Shown here one piece after another: positions 38,413-47,715 of a DNA stretch of 64,000 bases. The position numbers were made by a program, and so were the translations under genes. The notes beneath the pieces are model-generated. The model did no database searches. It had not been told where the DNA came from and was given only the letters and a program-made list of their open reading frames with translations. How positions within the stretch are numbered: position 1 is the stretch's first letter; every line of letters starts with the position of its first letter. Origin of the DNA: an uncultured Saprospiraceae bacterium (GTDB taxonomy: Bacteria; Bacteroidota; Bacteroidia; Chitinophagales; Saprospiraceae); NCBI GenBank assembly GCA_937921775.1, contig CAKZUK010000025.1, positions 42,841 to 106,840 on the forward strand, in the 5' to 3' direction.

Positions 38413-40548
38413 TTATGCTTTAACACCACCTTTCGCTTTTTCGATAATATCGTCAGCGATACCTTTTGGTGCTGGTGCAAAGTGTGAAAATTCCATTGTA
38501 GAACTTGCACGTCCTGAAGTAATAGTACGTAGCGAAGTTACATATCCAAACATTTCAGAAAGTGGTACAGTTGCTTGTACAGCTATCGCTCCACCAGTTC
38601 GACTATCTTGGCCTGTAGGCATTCCCCGACGTTTGTTCAAATCACCAATTACAGAACCAACGTAGTCATCTGGAGTTACAACCTCCAACTTCATGATTGG
38701 TTCAAGTAGTACAGGTTTTGCTTTAGCAGCTGCTGATTTAAAACCTTCCTTTGCGCAAAGTTCGAAAGCGATTGGCTTCGAATCGACTGCGTGAGTACTA
38801 CCATCGTAAATTTTCACCTTCATACTATCGATGTTATAACCTGCAAGGATTCCATTATCCATCATCGAGTTAAAACCTTTAATGATAGATGGGAAGAATT
38901 CCTTAGGGATAGAACCACCGGTAATTTTGTTTTCAAATTGAAGGCGTACTTTACCATTTTTGAAATCTTCGCTTTCCAAGAATTCTTCGTCAGCAGGGCC
39001 GAGTTCGAATTGCATGTCTGCGAATAAACCAGATCCACCTGATTGCTTTTTCAAGCGTTCACGGTGATCAACAGTGTTAGTCAAAGCCTCTTTATAATTT
39101 ACTTGAGGAGCTCCTTGATTACACTCAACTCCGAATTCACGCTTCAAACGATCAACGATAATCTCAAGGTGAAGTTCACCCATACCGCTAATTACTGTTT
39201 GATTAGTATCTTCATCATATGCTACTTTGAAAGTAGGATCTTCTTCAGCTAGTTTAGCTAGAGCCATACCTAGTTTATCAACATCTGCTTGAGTTTTAGG
39301 CTCAATTGCAACACCGATTACAGGATCAGGGAAAGTCATACTTTCCAAAACTATAGGGCTATCAAGTGCACAAAGTGTATCACCAGTTCTGATGTCTTTG
39401 AAACCAACACCTGCAGCGATATCACCAGCTTCTACTCTTTGAATTGGGTTTTGCTTATTTGCGTGCATCTGGTAGATACGAGAAATTCGTTCTTTATTAT
39501 CAGAGCGTGTGTTCAATACATATGAACCCGCATCTAATGCTCCAGAATAAACACGGAAGAAGGCTAAACGACCAACGAAAGGGTCAGTTGCAATCTTGAA
39601 TGCAAGAGCAGCAAAAGGCTCGTTTACATCAGGCTTTCTTAATTCAGGTTCATCCGTTTTTGGATTAATACCTTCAATTGCTTCTACATCCATCGGAGAT
39701 GGAAGGAAAGCACAAACTGCGTCCAAAAGCGCCTGAACTCCTTTATTTTTAAAGGCAGAACCACACATCATTGGAACAATTTTCATATCAATAACGGCTG
39801 CACGAATAGCAACACGCATTTCTTCAATAGAAATTGAGTCCGGATCTTCAAAGAATTTTTCCAACAAAGCATCATCGTACTCAGCTACAGCTTCTACCAA
39901 TTCTCCACGATATTGAGCTACAAGTTCAACTAAGTCTTCCGGTACAGGAACTTCTTTGAAAGTCATTCCTTGTGTATCGTCATCCCAAATCATGGCTTTA
40001 CCAGTCAAAAGGTCAACAACACCTACGAAAGTTTCTTCAGCACCTATTGGAATCTGAAGAGGAATAGCGTTAGCACCTAATTTTTCTCTAACATCGTTAA
40101 CAACGTGTAAGAAATCAGCACCAGTACGATCCATTTTATTTACGAAACCGATACGAGGTACTTTGTAACGGTCAGCCTGTCTCCAAACAGTTTCAGATTG
40201 AGGCTCAACACCAGATACTGCACAGAACAAAGCGACTGTACCATCTAGAACACGAAGAGAACGTTCTACCTCTACGGTAAAATCAACGTGACCAGGTGTA
40301 TCAATAATGTTTACAGAGAATTTTTGATCTAACCAGCTCCATTCAGTCTTAGTTGCAGCAGATGTGATCGTGATACCACGCTCCTGCTCCTGCTCCATCC
40401 AATCCATCGTAGCTGCACCATCGTGTACTTCACCAATCTTGTGGCTAATACCTGTATAGTATAGGACACGTTCAGTTGTTGTAGTTTTACCTGCATCAAT
40501 GTGAGCCGCGATCCCGATGTTTCTTGTGAATTTTAAATCTTTTGCCAT
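38413..40548 (-). CDS. fusA: Elongation factor G
   Basis: Ribosomal translocase GTPase and, with RRF, recycling factor. 711 residues. The GTPase motifs are intact: G1 [13 protein letters not shown]2 [11 protein letters not shown]3 DTPGHVDF, G4 [10 protein letters not shown]5 CGSAFKNKG. Domains II-V follow, with domain IV carrying [17 protein letters not shown] and domain [21 protein letters not shown]. Bacteroidota often hold further EF-G paralogues, but the str-operon copy is the canonical one. It follows rpsG after 53 bases. tuf is not in this operon. Confidence 0.96.
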   Translation of the reverse strand: MAKDLKFTRNIGIAAHIDAGKTTTTERVLYYTGISHKIGEVHDGAATMDWMEQEQERGITITSAATKTEWSWLDQKFSVNIIDTPGHVDFTVEVERSLRVLDGTVALFCAVSGVEPQSETVWRQADRYKVPRIGFVNKMDRTGADFLHVVNDVREKLGANAIPLQIPIGAEETFVGVVDLLTGKAMIWDDDTQGMTFKEVPVPEDLVELVAQYRGELVEAVAEYDDALLEKFFEDPDSISIEEMRVAIRAAVIDMKIVPMMCGSAFKNKGVQALLDAVCAFLPSPMDVEAIEGINPKTDEPELRKPDVNEPFAALAFKIATDPFVGRLAFFRVYSGALDAGSYVLNTRSDNKERISRIYQMHANKQNPIQRVEAGDIAAGVGFKDIRTGDTLCALDSPIVLESMTFPDPVIGVAIEPKTQADVDKLGMALAKLAEEDPTFKVAYDEDTNQTVISGMGELHLEIIVDRLKREFGVECNQGAPQVNYKEALTNTVDHRERLKKQSGGSGLFADMQFELGPADEEFLESEDFKNGKVRLQFENKITGGSIPKEFFPSIIKGFNSMMDNGILAGYNIDSMKVKIYDGSTHAVDSKPIAFELCAKEGFKSAAAKAKPVLLEPIMKLEVVTPDDYVGSVIGDLNKRRGMPTGQDSRTGGAIAVQATVPLSEMFGYVTSLRTITSGRASSTMEFSHFAPAPKGIADDIIEKAKGGVKA

Positions 40549-40601
40549 GACTTAAATTTGAATAATTGCTAACTGTGAAATAATATAAAAACCAGAACGT
40601 A

Positions 40602-41069
40602 TTATACTCTAAAGTGAGCGAAGGCACGGTTTGATTCGGCCATCTTGTGCGTATCTTCTTTTCTCTTAACAGCAGCTCCTTCATTTTTGGCAGCAGCCAT
40701 GATTTCAGATGCTAGTTTCTCAGCGAAGCCTTTACCATTACGAGCTCTTGAGAATCGAATCATCCATTTCATTCCGATAGAGATCTTACGCTTTGCGCGG
40801 ATTTCTGTTGGAATTTGGAAAGTAGCACCACCAATTCTTTTTGATCTAACTTCTACCTGAGGGATGACGTTATTCAATCCTTTCTTCCACAATTCGTGTT
40901 CGTTTTCGTTGGTACGTTCCTTAACAATATCCATTGCATCGTAAAACAAACGGAACGCGATGTCCTTTTTGCCTTTGAGCATAAGATTGTTAACGAACTG
41001 CGTTACCAGTGTGTCGCCATAACGTGGGTCAGGCTTAACGATTCTTTCTTTAGGTTTTCTTTTACGCAT
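40602..41069 (-). CDS. rpsG: Ribosomal protein uS7
   Basis: 155-residue 16S 3'-domain assembly initiator at the mRNA exit; in E. coli the repressor of the str operon. It begins MRKRKPKERIVKPDPRYGDT and contains LVTQFVNNLMLKGKKDIAFR, then RSKRIGGATFQIPTEIRAKR and AAAKNEGAAVKRKEDTHKMA, ending ESNRAFAHFRV. Normal length. It lies 99 bases after rpsL; that gap contains a small AACCTTGT hairpin (41137-41155). Confidence 0.97.
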   Translation of the reverse strand: MRKRKPKERIVKPDPRYGDTLVTQFVNNLMLKGKKDIAFRLFYDAMDIVKERTNENEHELWKKGLNNVIPQVEVRSKRIGGATFQIPTEIRAKRKISIGMKWMIRFSRARNGKGFAEKLASEIMAAAKNEGAAVKRKEDTHKMAESNRAFAHFRV

Positions 41070-41168
41070 ATCAGATTAGCTTAGTTGCTTATTCTAAATT
41101 GATAAACAGTTATTTATATGTATAGGCCATTTAAAATCCTTGTATTTACAAGGTTAAAATGATCTTAA

Positions 41169-41543
41169 TTATTTCTTAGGTCGTTTAGTACCGTACTTTG
41201 AACGACTTTGTAGTCGATCGGTTACACCAGCTGTATCAAGTGCTCCACGAACGATGGTGTAACGAACACCAGGTAAATCTTTTACTCTACCGCCACGAAT
41301 CAGTACGATTGAGTGTTCCTGCAGGTTGTGGCCTTCACCAGGGATGTAGCAAATAACTTCTTGACCATTAGTCAAACGCACTTTAGCTACCTTACGCAAT
41401 GCTGAGTTAGGCTTCTTAGGTGTGGTAGTGTAAACACGAGTACAAACTCCTCTTTTCTGTGGACAAGAGTCCAACGCACGTGTCTTACTAGCTACGATGA
41501 TCTTTTTTCGGCCTTTATTTACAAGTTGATTAATAGTCGGCAT
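41169..41543 (-). CDS. rpsL: Ribosomal protein uS12
   Basis: 124-residue decoding-centre protein and first gene of the superoperon. It begins [20 protein letters not shown] and contains the signature [17 protein letters not shown] with both lysines (Lys43, Lys44) where mutations give streptomycin resistance, so this allele looks wild type there. [20 protein letters not shown] carries the conserved aspartate usually methylthiolated. Transcription should start about 135 bases upstream at a strong promoter. Confidence 0.97.
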   Translation of the reverse strand: MPTINQLVNKGRKKIIVASKTRALDSCPQKRGVCTRVYTTTPKKPNSALRKVAKVRLTNGQEVICYIPGEGHNLQEHSIVLIRGGRVKDLPGVRYTIVRGALDTAGVTDRLQSRSKYGTKRPKK

Positions 41544-41685
41544 ACGATAGATTATTTTTATTGAACCGAAATCAAATAATTAAATTTAAAAATATTGGAT
41601 ACTTTAAAGCATCCTAATTTGCTGATTATGAACTTATTAAGTGGTCGAAAACGACGAATCACCCAGCAGGTTCTCAAAGCGTTTG

Positions 41686-41716
41686 CAAAGATACGCCTAA
41701 TTTACCTTAAAACAAA
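41686..41716 (-). promoter_or_regulatory. Main promoter of the str-S10-spc-alpha superoperon
   Basis: Minus strand: -33 TTTG (41716-41713), a 19-base spacer, and -7 TATCTTTG (41693-41686) followed by C. This is a full match to the Bacteroidota sigma-ABfr promoter pattern TTTG-N19-21-TAnnTTTG. The predicted start near 41680 leaves a leader of about 137 bases before rpsL. The rest of the 439-base gap between rpsL and the acetyltransferase shows no gene. Confidence 0.7.
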
Positions 41717-41982
41717 AGGCAAAATCAAAATAATTGAGGATTCTAGTTCATTTTTTCTCTGGTTACTAAAAAAGGAACATTTCAAAGGTTTAAAGTATTC
41801 TAATTTGACGCTACTATTTGATGTATAAAATACTGATAATCATAGTTTTAAAATCCATACATCACAATAAATTAATATTCGAGTTAAAAAAGAATTTGCA
41901 TCTCCTAGTCAAGCATTTATCTTTGAGCTTTTATATTATTTCGAAGCGATTGACGGAAAACCATCAAAATTTGAAACAAAAG

Positions 41983-42426
41983 ATGAAAATATCAATAAGA
42001 GAAGGTGTGCAAGCGGATGTTCCTGCTATTTACCAATTAGTAAAAGAATTGGCCATTTATGAAAAGGAGCCTGAAGCCGTAACAGCCAGTCTGGCTGATT
42101 ATAATAAAGATTTTTCAGAAGGGATCTTTGAAGCATTTGTTGCAGAAAGTGAAGAAAAGGTAGTTGGCCTAGCTATATACTACATGACTTACTCTACCTG
42201 GAAGGGAAAGATGCTGTATCTGGAGGATTTTGTGGTCGCACAATCTCACCGAAATCAAGGAATTGGTCAATTACTATTTGATGCTTATAAGAAGGAAGCC
42301 CATAAAAGGGATTGCCGAATTATAAAATGGCAGGTACTTGATTGGAATGAACCTGCGATTAAGTTTTATAAAAAAAACGAGGCAATCATTGAGAAAGGCT
42401 GGTATAATGTCAAAATGTTCCTTTAG
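41983..42426 (+). CDS. GNAT family N-acetyltransferase
   Basis: 147 residues from the ATG at 41983 (MKISIREGVQADVPAIYQLV); the frame is open from 41818 but that stretch is low-complexity and unlike the family. The GNAT fold is clear: LYLEDFVVAQSHRNQGIGQL contains the acetyl-CoA-binding R-x-x-G-x-G/A pattern (HRNQGIG), and WQVLDWNEPAIKFYKKNEA is the C-terminal motif B. The closest general type is the diamine/spermidine N-acetyltransferase-like group (the ELAIYEKEPEAV region and YYMTYSTWKGK), which acetylates polyamines or amino-acid analogues such as thialysine. The substrate is inferred only from this resemblance. Cytoplasmic. Divergent from rpsL. Confidence 0.85.
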   Translation: MKISIREGVQADVPAIYQLVKELAIYEKEPEAVTASLADYNKDFSEGIFEAFVAESEEKVVGLAIYYMTYSTWKGKMLYLEDFVVAQSHRNQGIGQLLFDAYKKEAHKRDCRIIKWQVLDWNEPAIKFYKKNEAIIEKGWYNVKMFL

Positions 42427-42550
42427 GGGGCGATTCCTCAAGCAATAGATAATTTTATGTGTAACTTACGTGTCACAAGTCGCTTAATTAAAGCTACAAA
42501 CACATAATTTTATTAAGAATATTTGTTTGAATTAAAATAATTGTATAATT

Positions 42551-42663
42551 TTAGCTCAATATAGCGTCTGCTATATATTTAGTATTGAAAATAACTTTTT
42601 ATTTAAAATATAGTGTTTCATAGTGTGAGGGGTAGCCATTTCGATGGTTGCTCCTTTTTTTTA
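42551..42663 (+). ncRNA. Candidate small RNA ending in a UUCG-loop terminator
   Basis: In the gap after the acetyltransferase, TTTG (42522-42525), a 20-base spacer and TAATTTTA (42546-42553, one mismatch to TAnnTTTG) could start an RNA of about 100-110 nt. It contains hairpin ATATAGC-GTCT-GCTATAT (42559-42576 region) and ends at the strong terminator at 42629-42663. No open frame fits. It could instead be the 3' untranslated end of the acetyltransferase transcript. Confidence 0.35.
42629..42663 (+). terminator. Intrinsic terminator with UUCG tetraloop
   Basis: An 11-bp stem including three G-U pairs (42629-42639 with 42644-42654), loop TTCG, followed by nine T. This is one of the clearest terminators in the window. 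Confidence 0.85.
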
Positions 42664-42868
42664 TGTGAGCATTAAGCAAAAGTCCTAAACAATGGAAATA
42701 AGGCTTTCCCCCCCTCTTCAGGCGAATAGCCTCCTACTGATTAATAACTCAGCTAATATTGATTGGAATTCGAATGTGAATTTTAATCAAAACGAGCATT
42801 CACTCTCCCCCCCTTTTGAATTAGTGCTTCGATTTGTTAGATTTGTCTGAATAAAACAAATTAATTAC
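42664..42868. other. Leader region of the DUF3857 gene pair with two poly-C tracts
   Basis: About 205 bases before the GTG start at 42869. It carries two long C runs (near 42708-42715 and 42811-42817) in otherwise AT-rich DNA. No promoter element with good spacing was found. Confidence 0.4.
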
Positions 42869-44665
42869 GTGAGAATCCTATCCTTTATCGCCCTTTCTCT
42901 TTTATTTTTTAATGGCCTTTCCAGCCAAAACATTCAATATTCCAAAAAGTCTTATCAAATAGAAGCCAATCCCACTAGTAATAGTTTTAACCAACGGATA
43001 CAATATAAAGGTGTCTACCCTGCCAACCAACAAGAGACGATTAATATATACTATGGTGAGCTAGATGAGATCAAAGGACTTAGCATACGCTATAAGAGTG
43101 CTAAAGGTAAATGGAAAACACTTTCCAAAAAGAACATTAACTCCAGTTCAGTAAATACGCAATCCTTTTATAGTGGCATGAGAAAGCAATCTTTTGCTTT
43201 AGACAAACAAGAGAAGCCTTTCCCCTTTGAGGTTAGCTACCAGATGGTGACTAAAGACCTGATGTTCCTGGCTTCTGTGTCTTTTAAAGATGAAGGACTG
43301 GTAGATACCTTTAATTACAACATAGCCGTTCCACAAAGTCATAATTTACAATACAAGTTAGACGAAAGAGCAGAGGGACAAATTGAGATCAAAGAAGCGG
43401 AACAGGGACAACAGAAGCTATATCAGTTTTCTTCAAACAGAAAAATAAGAACCTTAGAGAAAGAATCGGAAACTATTCGAATCCGGTTAATGGTACACCC
43501 AAAAGAAACATCCCCCTTTGATCATTTTAATGATTGGTACCGCGAGCTAGTAGAACCACACTCCAAGATAAATAGTAAAACCATAGCAGCTATGGAAGTT
43601 GCTACCAAAGGCCTGAGTGATGACGATGAAAAAATAAAGGCCATCTTTCAGCTTGTGCAAAGTAAAATTAATTACATTTCATTTGAGAGTGGTATTGGGG
43701 CGGTACAACCAAGAGATCTCAATCAAGTTTTTGAATATAAGCAAGGCGACTGCAAAGACATGGGCAACTTACTATGTCAATCATTAAAACATTTTGGCTA
43801 TGAAGCCTATATGGCTATTTCTTCAACTGTTTCACATAGATGGGATTTAGATTTCCCCTGTTTGGCCTCTGCCAATCACGCGATCTGTGTGATCAAATTA
43901 AATGGCGAATGGAAGTATCTTGACGCAACAGAAAGTCATGGTATTTATGGATACCCCAGTCGCCACATTCAAGATCGCAATATTTTTATCATTGACGAGA
44001 AAGAAGGTCTTCTTCACAAAGTAAAACATGTTCTCCCTGAAAACAATCTGGCAAATTATAATTTTCACTTTACACAAAACAAAAATGGGCTTGAAGGAGA
44101 TTTCGACTTTCAGCTAAATGGCTTCAGTCAAATCGATTTTGTCTACATTCAAAACTACAGCACTCTAGGAAAAACGAATGAAATACTCACCAATTACCTA
44201 GAAAGTTGGGCTAAAAATATTGATGTAGAGTCTATCGATTTAGAAACAAGTATGTTGACTTCCTCCCTCAGTGGTCATGTAAGATCTTCTAAAAATTTCA
44301 CAGCTTTAAAACAAAAAACATATCTCTCCTTAAATTTCTTACCTAAGCCTAGTTTGTCAGAAAGAGAGCTTGAAGATGATGACTACTTAATAACTTACCA
44401 AGCTATCAATAACCATTACAATATAATTATTGATCTCGAAGAAGACATTCATTTAAAGCAATTTAGTCCCGTTAATTTTGAAGAGTGTGGAATGAAGTTT
44501 CAATTCAAAGTGAGTCAAGAAAGTCCTTCTCAAATAAAAATTAATTACCATTATTACAATGAACACATCCTCATTAAAGATGCCCTTCTCAAGTCCTACA
44601 ATAAAATCAATCATCTTATTAAAGAGACTTTACAAAAAACAATTATCTATGATACTAAGACTTAA
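42869..44665 (+). CDS. Exported DUF3857/transglutaminase-like protein, active-site triad present
   Basis: 598 residues, GTG start, signal peptide about 1-19 (ending FNGLSSQ). The N-terminal half (to about 235) is a DUF3857-type beta domain. The papain-like transglutaminase core follows with Cys295 in YKQGDCKDMGNLLC, His337 in ASANHAICVI and Asp352 in KYLDATES, so the catalytic triad is complete. The C-terminal third is a further beta domain. Proteins of this kind in Bacteroidota are thought to be periplasmic or surface proteins acting on peptides, but the substrate is unknown. The stop overlaps the next gene by 17 bases, so the pair is co-transcribed and probably translationally coupled. Confidence 0.8.
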   Translation: MRILSFIALSLLFFNGLSSQNIQYSKKSYQIEANPTSNSFNQRIQYKGVYPANQQETINIYYGELDEIKGLSIRYKSAKGKWKTLSKKNINSSSVNTQSFYSGMRKQSFALDKQEKPFPFEVSYQMVTKDLMFLASVSFKDEGLVDTFNYNIAVPQSHNLQYKLDERAEGQIEIKEAEQGQQKLYQFSSNRKIRTLEKESETIRIRLMVHPKETSPFDHFNDWYRELVEPHSKINSKTIAAMEVATKGLSDDDEKIKAIFQLVQSKINYISFESGIGAVQPRDLNQVFEYKQGDCKDMGNLLCQSLKHFGYEAYMAISSTVSHRWDLDFPCLASANHAICVIKLNGEWKYLDATESHGIYGYPSRHIQDRNIFIIDEKEGLLHKVKHVLPENNLANYNFHFTQNKNGLEGDFDFQLNGFSQIDFVYIQNYSTLGKTNEILTNYLESWAKNIDVESIDLETSMLTSSLSGHVRSSKNFTALKQKTYLSLNFLPKPSLSERELEDDDYLITYQAINNHYNIIIDLEEDIHLKQFSPVNFEECGMKFQFKVSQESPSQIKINYHYYNEHILIKDALLKSYNKINHLIKETLQKTIIYDTKT

Positions 44666-46625
44666 AAACTACCCAATCAAGTTTAGCTTTTTGTTCATCC
44701 TATTGTTTGTAAGTAATCGTTCTTTTCTAAGCGCACAAAAAGATTATAAGTGGGAAAAAGCCCCACAGCCAACAGAGGTGATTCCCGAATCGTTTAAAGA
44801 GCAAGATGCTGTGATGATTTATGAGCATGAAGAATTGCAATCTAAGTATGATCTGTCACGAAAAATAATTAAACGTCGAATCAAAATCCAAACGGAGCTA
44901 GGATTAGAAAAATATGCCCGTATTGTGATGCCAAAACAACGATACATGAGGATCTCTGTTCTAGATGCAAGGACAATCAAGCAAGATGGGACAGTTGTTG
45001 ACTTGGAGGCAAAAGACATTAAAGCAATCGACATAGTAAACGATGAAGATATCTTCGAAAAAGATGAATATTTTTTATTCAAAGTTCCTGGAGTAGAAGT
45101 TGGGGATGAGATTGAGATGATTTGCATCTATGAAGGCTACGTTTATTACAATGGAGGATCCGTAACTTTGCACAGCTACCTTCCTGTCCTCCGGGCAAAG
45201 TATACGCTAAAGATCCACAATGGTTTACCATTTACAGCAGCTCGCTATAACGACATGCCAAAACCTATTGTTGACAATACTTTAAATGAGTTCCGTTGTA
45301 TTTGGACCGCAAAAAACTTACCCGGTTTATTTGATCAACGGTGGTCAATTCCTTACAACACTATCCCCTACTGCATCTATGACATTTCGGTTCCGAAGAC
45401 TGGACGCAAAAAACAAACTCAATGGGCTGGGCTTGTCAAAGAAATTGACAAAGATCACTCCGATATCCGTATAAGGAGTAACAAAAAACTGAATGCCATT
45501 TATGAAAAAATACTTGGAGACAAATCTGCTTCGAGTAAATACCAACAGGCTGTTGTTGTTCATAATTACATTAACAAAGAGATGAGAATTATGGCTATCC
45601 CGGAAGAAGAACAAAGTAATGGTATAGAATATTTTCTGGAGGAAAAAAAAGCTAATCCAAGCATCATCTATCAAATTTATAAGAATCTGATGGAACGACT
45701 TGATCTTAATTACAGTCTGGCGATTGGTCGTAATAGATATCATCGTGACTTCCATGTGGATTTTCCTTCTGCTTATCAGATTACGAATTATTTATTTTTG
45801 ATTGAGAATGATCAAAAGGAGCTTCAAATATTTCCATTAAAATCTAAGTCAACTTATTACGAAGTTAATGAGATACCGACTCAACTGGAAGGTTCTACCT
45901 TGTATGCGATGGATATGGGAAAAAAGGATTCGCTTCGATATTTTAAAATTCCATTTAGTAACTACAAGCAAAATAAACGTTTAAGAAAAATCAGAGCTAC
46001 TGTTGATTTGGAGACTAAAGGCATCATGCATAGCGTGACGGAGACCATGGACGGAGCCATATCTACCCAAAGTCGTCATTTCTATAATAATGCCAAGGAA
46101 GATGGTGGTCTTGAAAAGATATTTGAAAGCATTCTGGACGATCGAATTCCAGGAGCAAAATTAAAAAGTATTACTAGCGGTGAGATGAATAGCACCCCTC
46201 CATTTAAGTATCAACTGGAATATGAATACGAACTAGAAAATAAGGTAACCAAACTTGATGAAAGTGTTTTTAAGCTAGATATTGGAAATTGGTTTTTGCA
46301 TAAAACTCAGCCTGTCAAAGTGGAAGGCCGCGTTTTGGATTATTATCCGATGAATACTAGTATTGATGCTTATAATTATTATGTTGAGTTTAAAGAGCCT
46401 GTTCAATTAGCAAATAAAGAGAACTTAGATATTAAGGTGACTAATGACGCTGGATCGTATGAGTTGTCGGTTAACCAGATTGGAGATAATGCGATTTCGA
46501 TTCGGTCGAAGTACATTATTAAGATGAATCATATCCCAGCGGATAGCGTTCAGCTGTTGAAAGACTTGAATGATGCGGTTAAGAAGGCTGATGCTGAGGG
46601 GATGTTGATTCAAATAAAATTGTAG
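44649..46625 (+). CDS. Exported DUF3857 protein with degenerate transglutaminase domain
   Basis: 658 residues from the ATG at 44649 (signal peptide about 1-28, ending RSFLSAQ). The open frame begins at 44559 inside the upstream gene, but only the later start gives an export signal. The DUF3857 domain is clear (ESFKEQDAVMIYEHEELQ, then LDARTIKQDGTVVDLEAKDI). The transglutaminase region aligns with its neighbour (VVHNYINKEMRIMAIPEEEQ), yet the catalytic-Cys position reads KKANPSIIYQIYKNL and the His region reads FPSAYQITNYLF, so Cys and His are missing. It is probably a non-enzymatic partner of the upstream protein. Confidence 0.78.
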   Translation: MILRLKNYPIKFSFLFILLFVSNRSFLSAQKDYKWEKAPQPTEVIPESFKEQDAVMIYEHEELQSKYDLSRKIIKRRIKIQTELGLEKYARIVMPKQRYMRISVLDARTIKQDGTVVDLEAKDIKAIDIVNDEDIFEKDEYFLFKVPGVEVGDEIEMICIYEGYVYYNGGSVTLHSYLPVLRAKYTLKIHNGLPFTAARYNDMPKPIVDNTLNEFRCIWTAKNLPGLFDQRWSIPYNTIPYCIYDISVPKTGRKKQTQWAGLVKEIDKDHSDIRIRSNKKLNAIYEKILGDKSASSKYQQAVVVHNYINKEMRIMAIPEEEQSNGIEYFLEEKKANPSIIYQIYKNLMERLDLNYSLAIGRNRYHRDFHVDFPSAYQITNYLFLIENDQKELQIFPLKSKSTYYEVNEIPTQLEGSTLYAMDMGKKDSLRYFKIPFSNYKQNKRLRKIRATVDLETKGIMHSVTETMDGAISTQSRHFYNNAKEDGGLEKIFESILDDRIPGAKLKSITSGEMNSTPPFKYQLEYEYELENKVTKLDESVFKLDIGNWFLHKTQPVKVEGRVLDYYPMNTSIDAYNYYVEFKEPVQLANKENLDIKVTNDAGSYELSVNQIGDNAISIRSKYIIKMNHIPADSVQLLKDLNDAVKKADAEGMLIQIKL

Positions 46626-46664
46626 CATCCAATCGTATAGAGCAATGCCCTATACGATTGGATG
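46626..46664. terminator. Perfect 15-bp inverted repeat between convergent genes
   Basis: CATCCAATCGTATAG (46626-46640) is exactly inverted at 46650-46664, starting one base after the upstream stop codon. A second small hairpin (46667-46672 with 46676-46681) follows. No T run is present, so termination may depend on other factors. Confidence 0.6.
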
Positions 46665-46728
46665 GAAAGACTTTCAGTCTTCTGCCCTGAGGATTTAACC
46701 AATGCGCATTTAATCTATTGCCTTTGCT

Positions 46729-47715
46729 TTAAACTGTTCGGCCCATTAACTTATTGGATAGAGTGATAAGGTGATCTTTTCGATCATCAGAAACATTGAG
46801 TTCATTTAGAGCTTGGAATGCCTTTTCGAGATAGTTTTCTTTTAGTAACTCAGTATCTTCTTCGATGTTTAATCTTGCGAAGATATCAGTAACTGTTTTT
46901 ATTTTTTCGGATTCATCAATCTTAGCATCAGTTGCATATAGCCGATCCAGAGCAGCTAAAGTAACTGCATCCGCTTTCTCTCGTGCTTTTAGATATAAAA
47001 AAGTCTTTTTGTTTTGCGCGATGTCTCCTCCAATCTTTTTTCCGAAAGAGGCACTATCTCCGAAGGTATCGAGGATATCATCTTGGAGTTGAAAAGCTAA
47101 TCCTATGTTTTTCCCGAAGTCAGCCAACAATTTAGCCTCTGCTTCAGCTGCGCCACTTATAAGTGCACCTACTTGCAAAGCTCCTCCTATGAGTACTGAA
47201 GTTTTTAGTTCAATCATTTTGAGATATTCCGGTATCGTTACATCATCTCTCGTTTCGAAGTCCATATCCATTTGCTGGCCTTCACAGACTTCGATAGCCA
47301 CTCGGTTAAAGATATTCAGAACAGGTCGTGGATCACTCAGATGTAAGGTTGACTTTAACAAATAGCCATAAGCGTGAATGAGCATCACATCACCCGATAA
47401 GATTCCCGAGTTGCTGCTATATTTCACATGGACTGACGGCTTTCCTCTTCTCAAAGGAGCAGCATCCATAATATCATCATGCACCAAACTGAAACAGTGA
47501 AATATCTCAATTGCGTAAGCCGCAGGTAAAGATTTCTCAACATCATCCGTAAAGAGGTTTGCAGCCATCAGCAATAGTACCGGACGAATACGCTTTCCAC
47601 CTAGGTTAAGAATATAATCAACCGGTTGATAAAGTCCTATAGGTTCTTTTTCAAATGGGTTGGCAGCGAGATAAGTTTTAAACTTCTCTAATAGAATATC
47701 AAATGATTGAGTCAT
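46729..47715 (-). CDS. Trans-polyprenyl diphosphate synthase (FPP/GGPP type)
   Basis: 328 residues from the ATG at 47715 (MTQSFDILLEKFKTYLAANP); codons up to 47790 are unlike the family. It condenses isopentenyl diphosphate with an allylic diphosphate. Both aspartate-rich motifs are present: first DDIMD at residues 80-84 within LVHDDIMDAAPLRRGKPSVH, second DDILD within AFQLQDDILDTFGD. GGKRIRPVLLL is the substrate-binding start. Phe75 lies five residues before the first motif, which in this family tends to limit product length, so a short-chain product (C15-C20) is inferred. Products may feed carotenoids, menaquinone precursors or the UbiA enzyme encoded at 54358. Convergent with the DUF3857 pair. 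Confidence 0.9.
   Translation of the reverse strand: MTQSFDILLEKFKTYLAANPFEKEPIGLYQPVDYILNLGGKRIRPVLLLMAANLFTDDVEKSLPAAYAIEIFHCFSLVHDDIMDAAPLRRGKPSVHVKYSSNSGILSGDVMLIHAYGYLLKSTLHLSDPRPVLNIFNRVAIEVCEGQQMDMDFETRDDVTIPEYLKMIELKTSVLIGGALQVGALISGAAEAEAKLLADFGKNIGLAFQLQDDILDTFGDSASFGKKIGGDIAQNKKTFLYLKAREKADAVTLAALDRLYATDAKIDESEKIKTVTDIFARLNIEEDTELLKENYLEKAFQALNELNVSDDRKDHLITLSNKLMGRTV

Noticed and set aside
41595..41828. 77-codon frame upstream of the acetyltransferase
   Set aside because: It runs antisense through the promoter and leader of rpsL and has no family resemblance or start context.
42700..42820. Phase-variable promoter based on the poly-C tracts
   Set aside because: The tracts are not placed within a recognisable -33/-7 spacer and are not in a coding frame, so phase variation is not supported.
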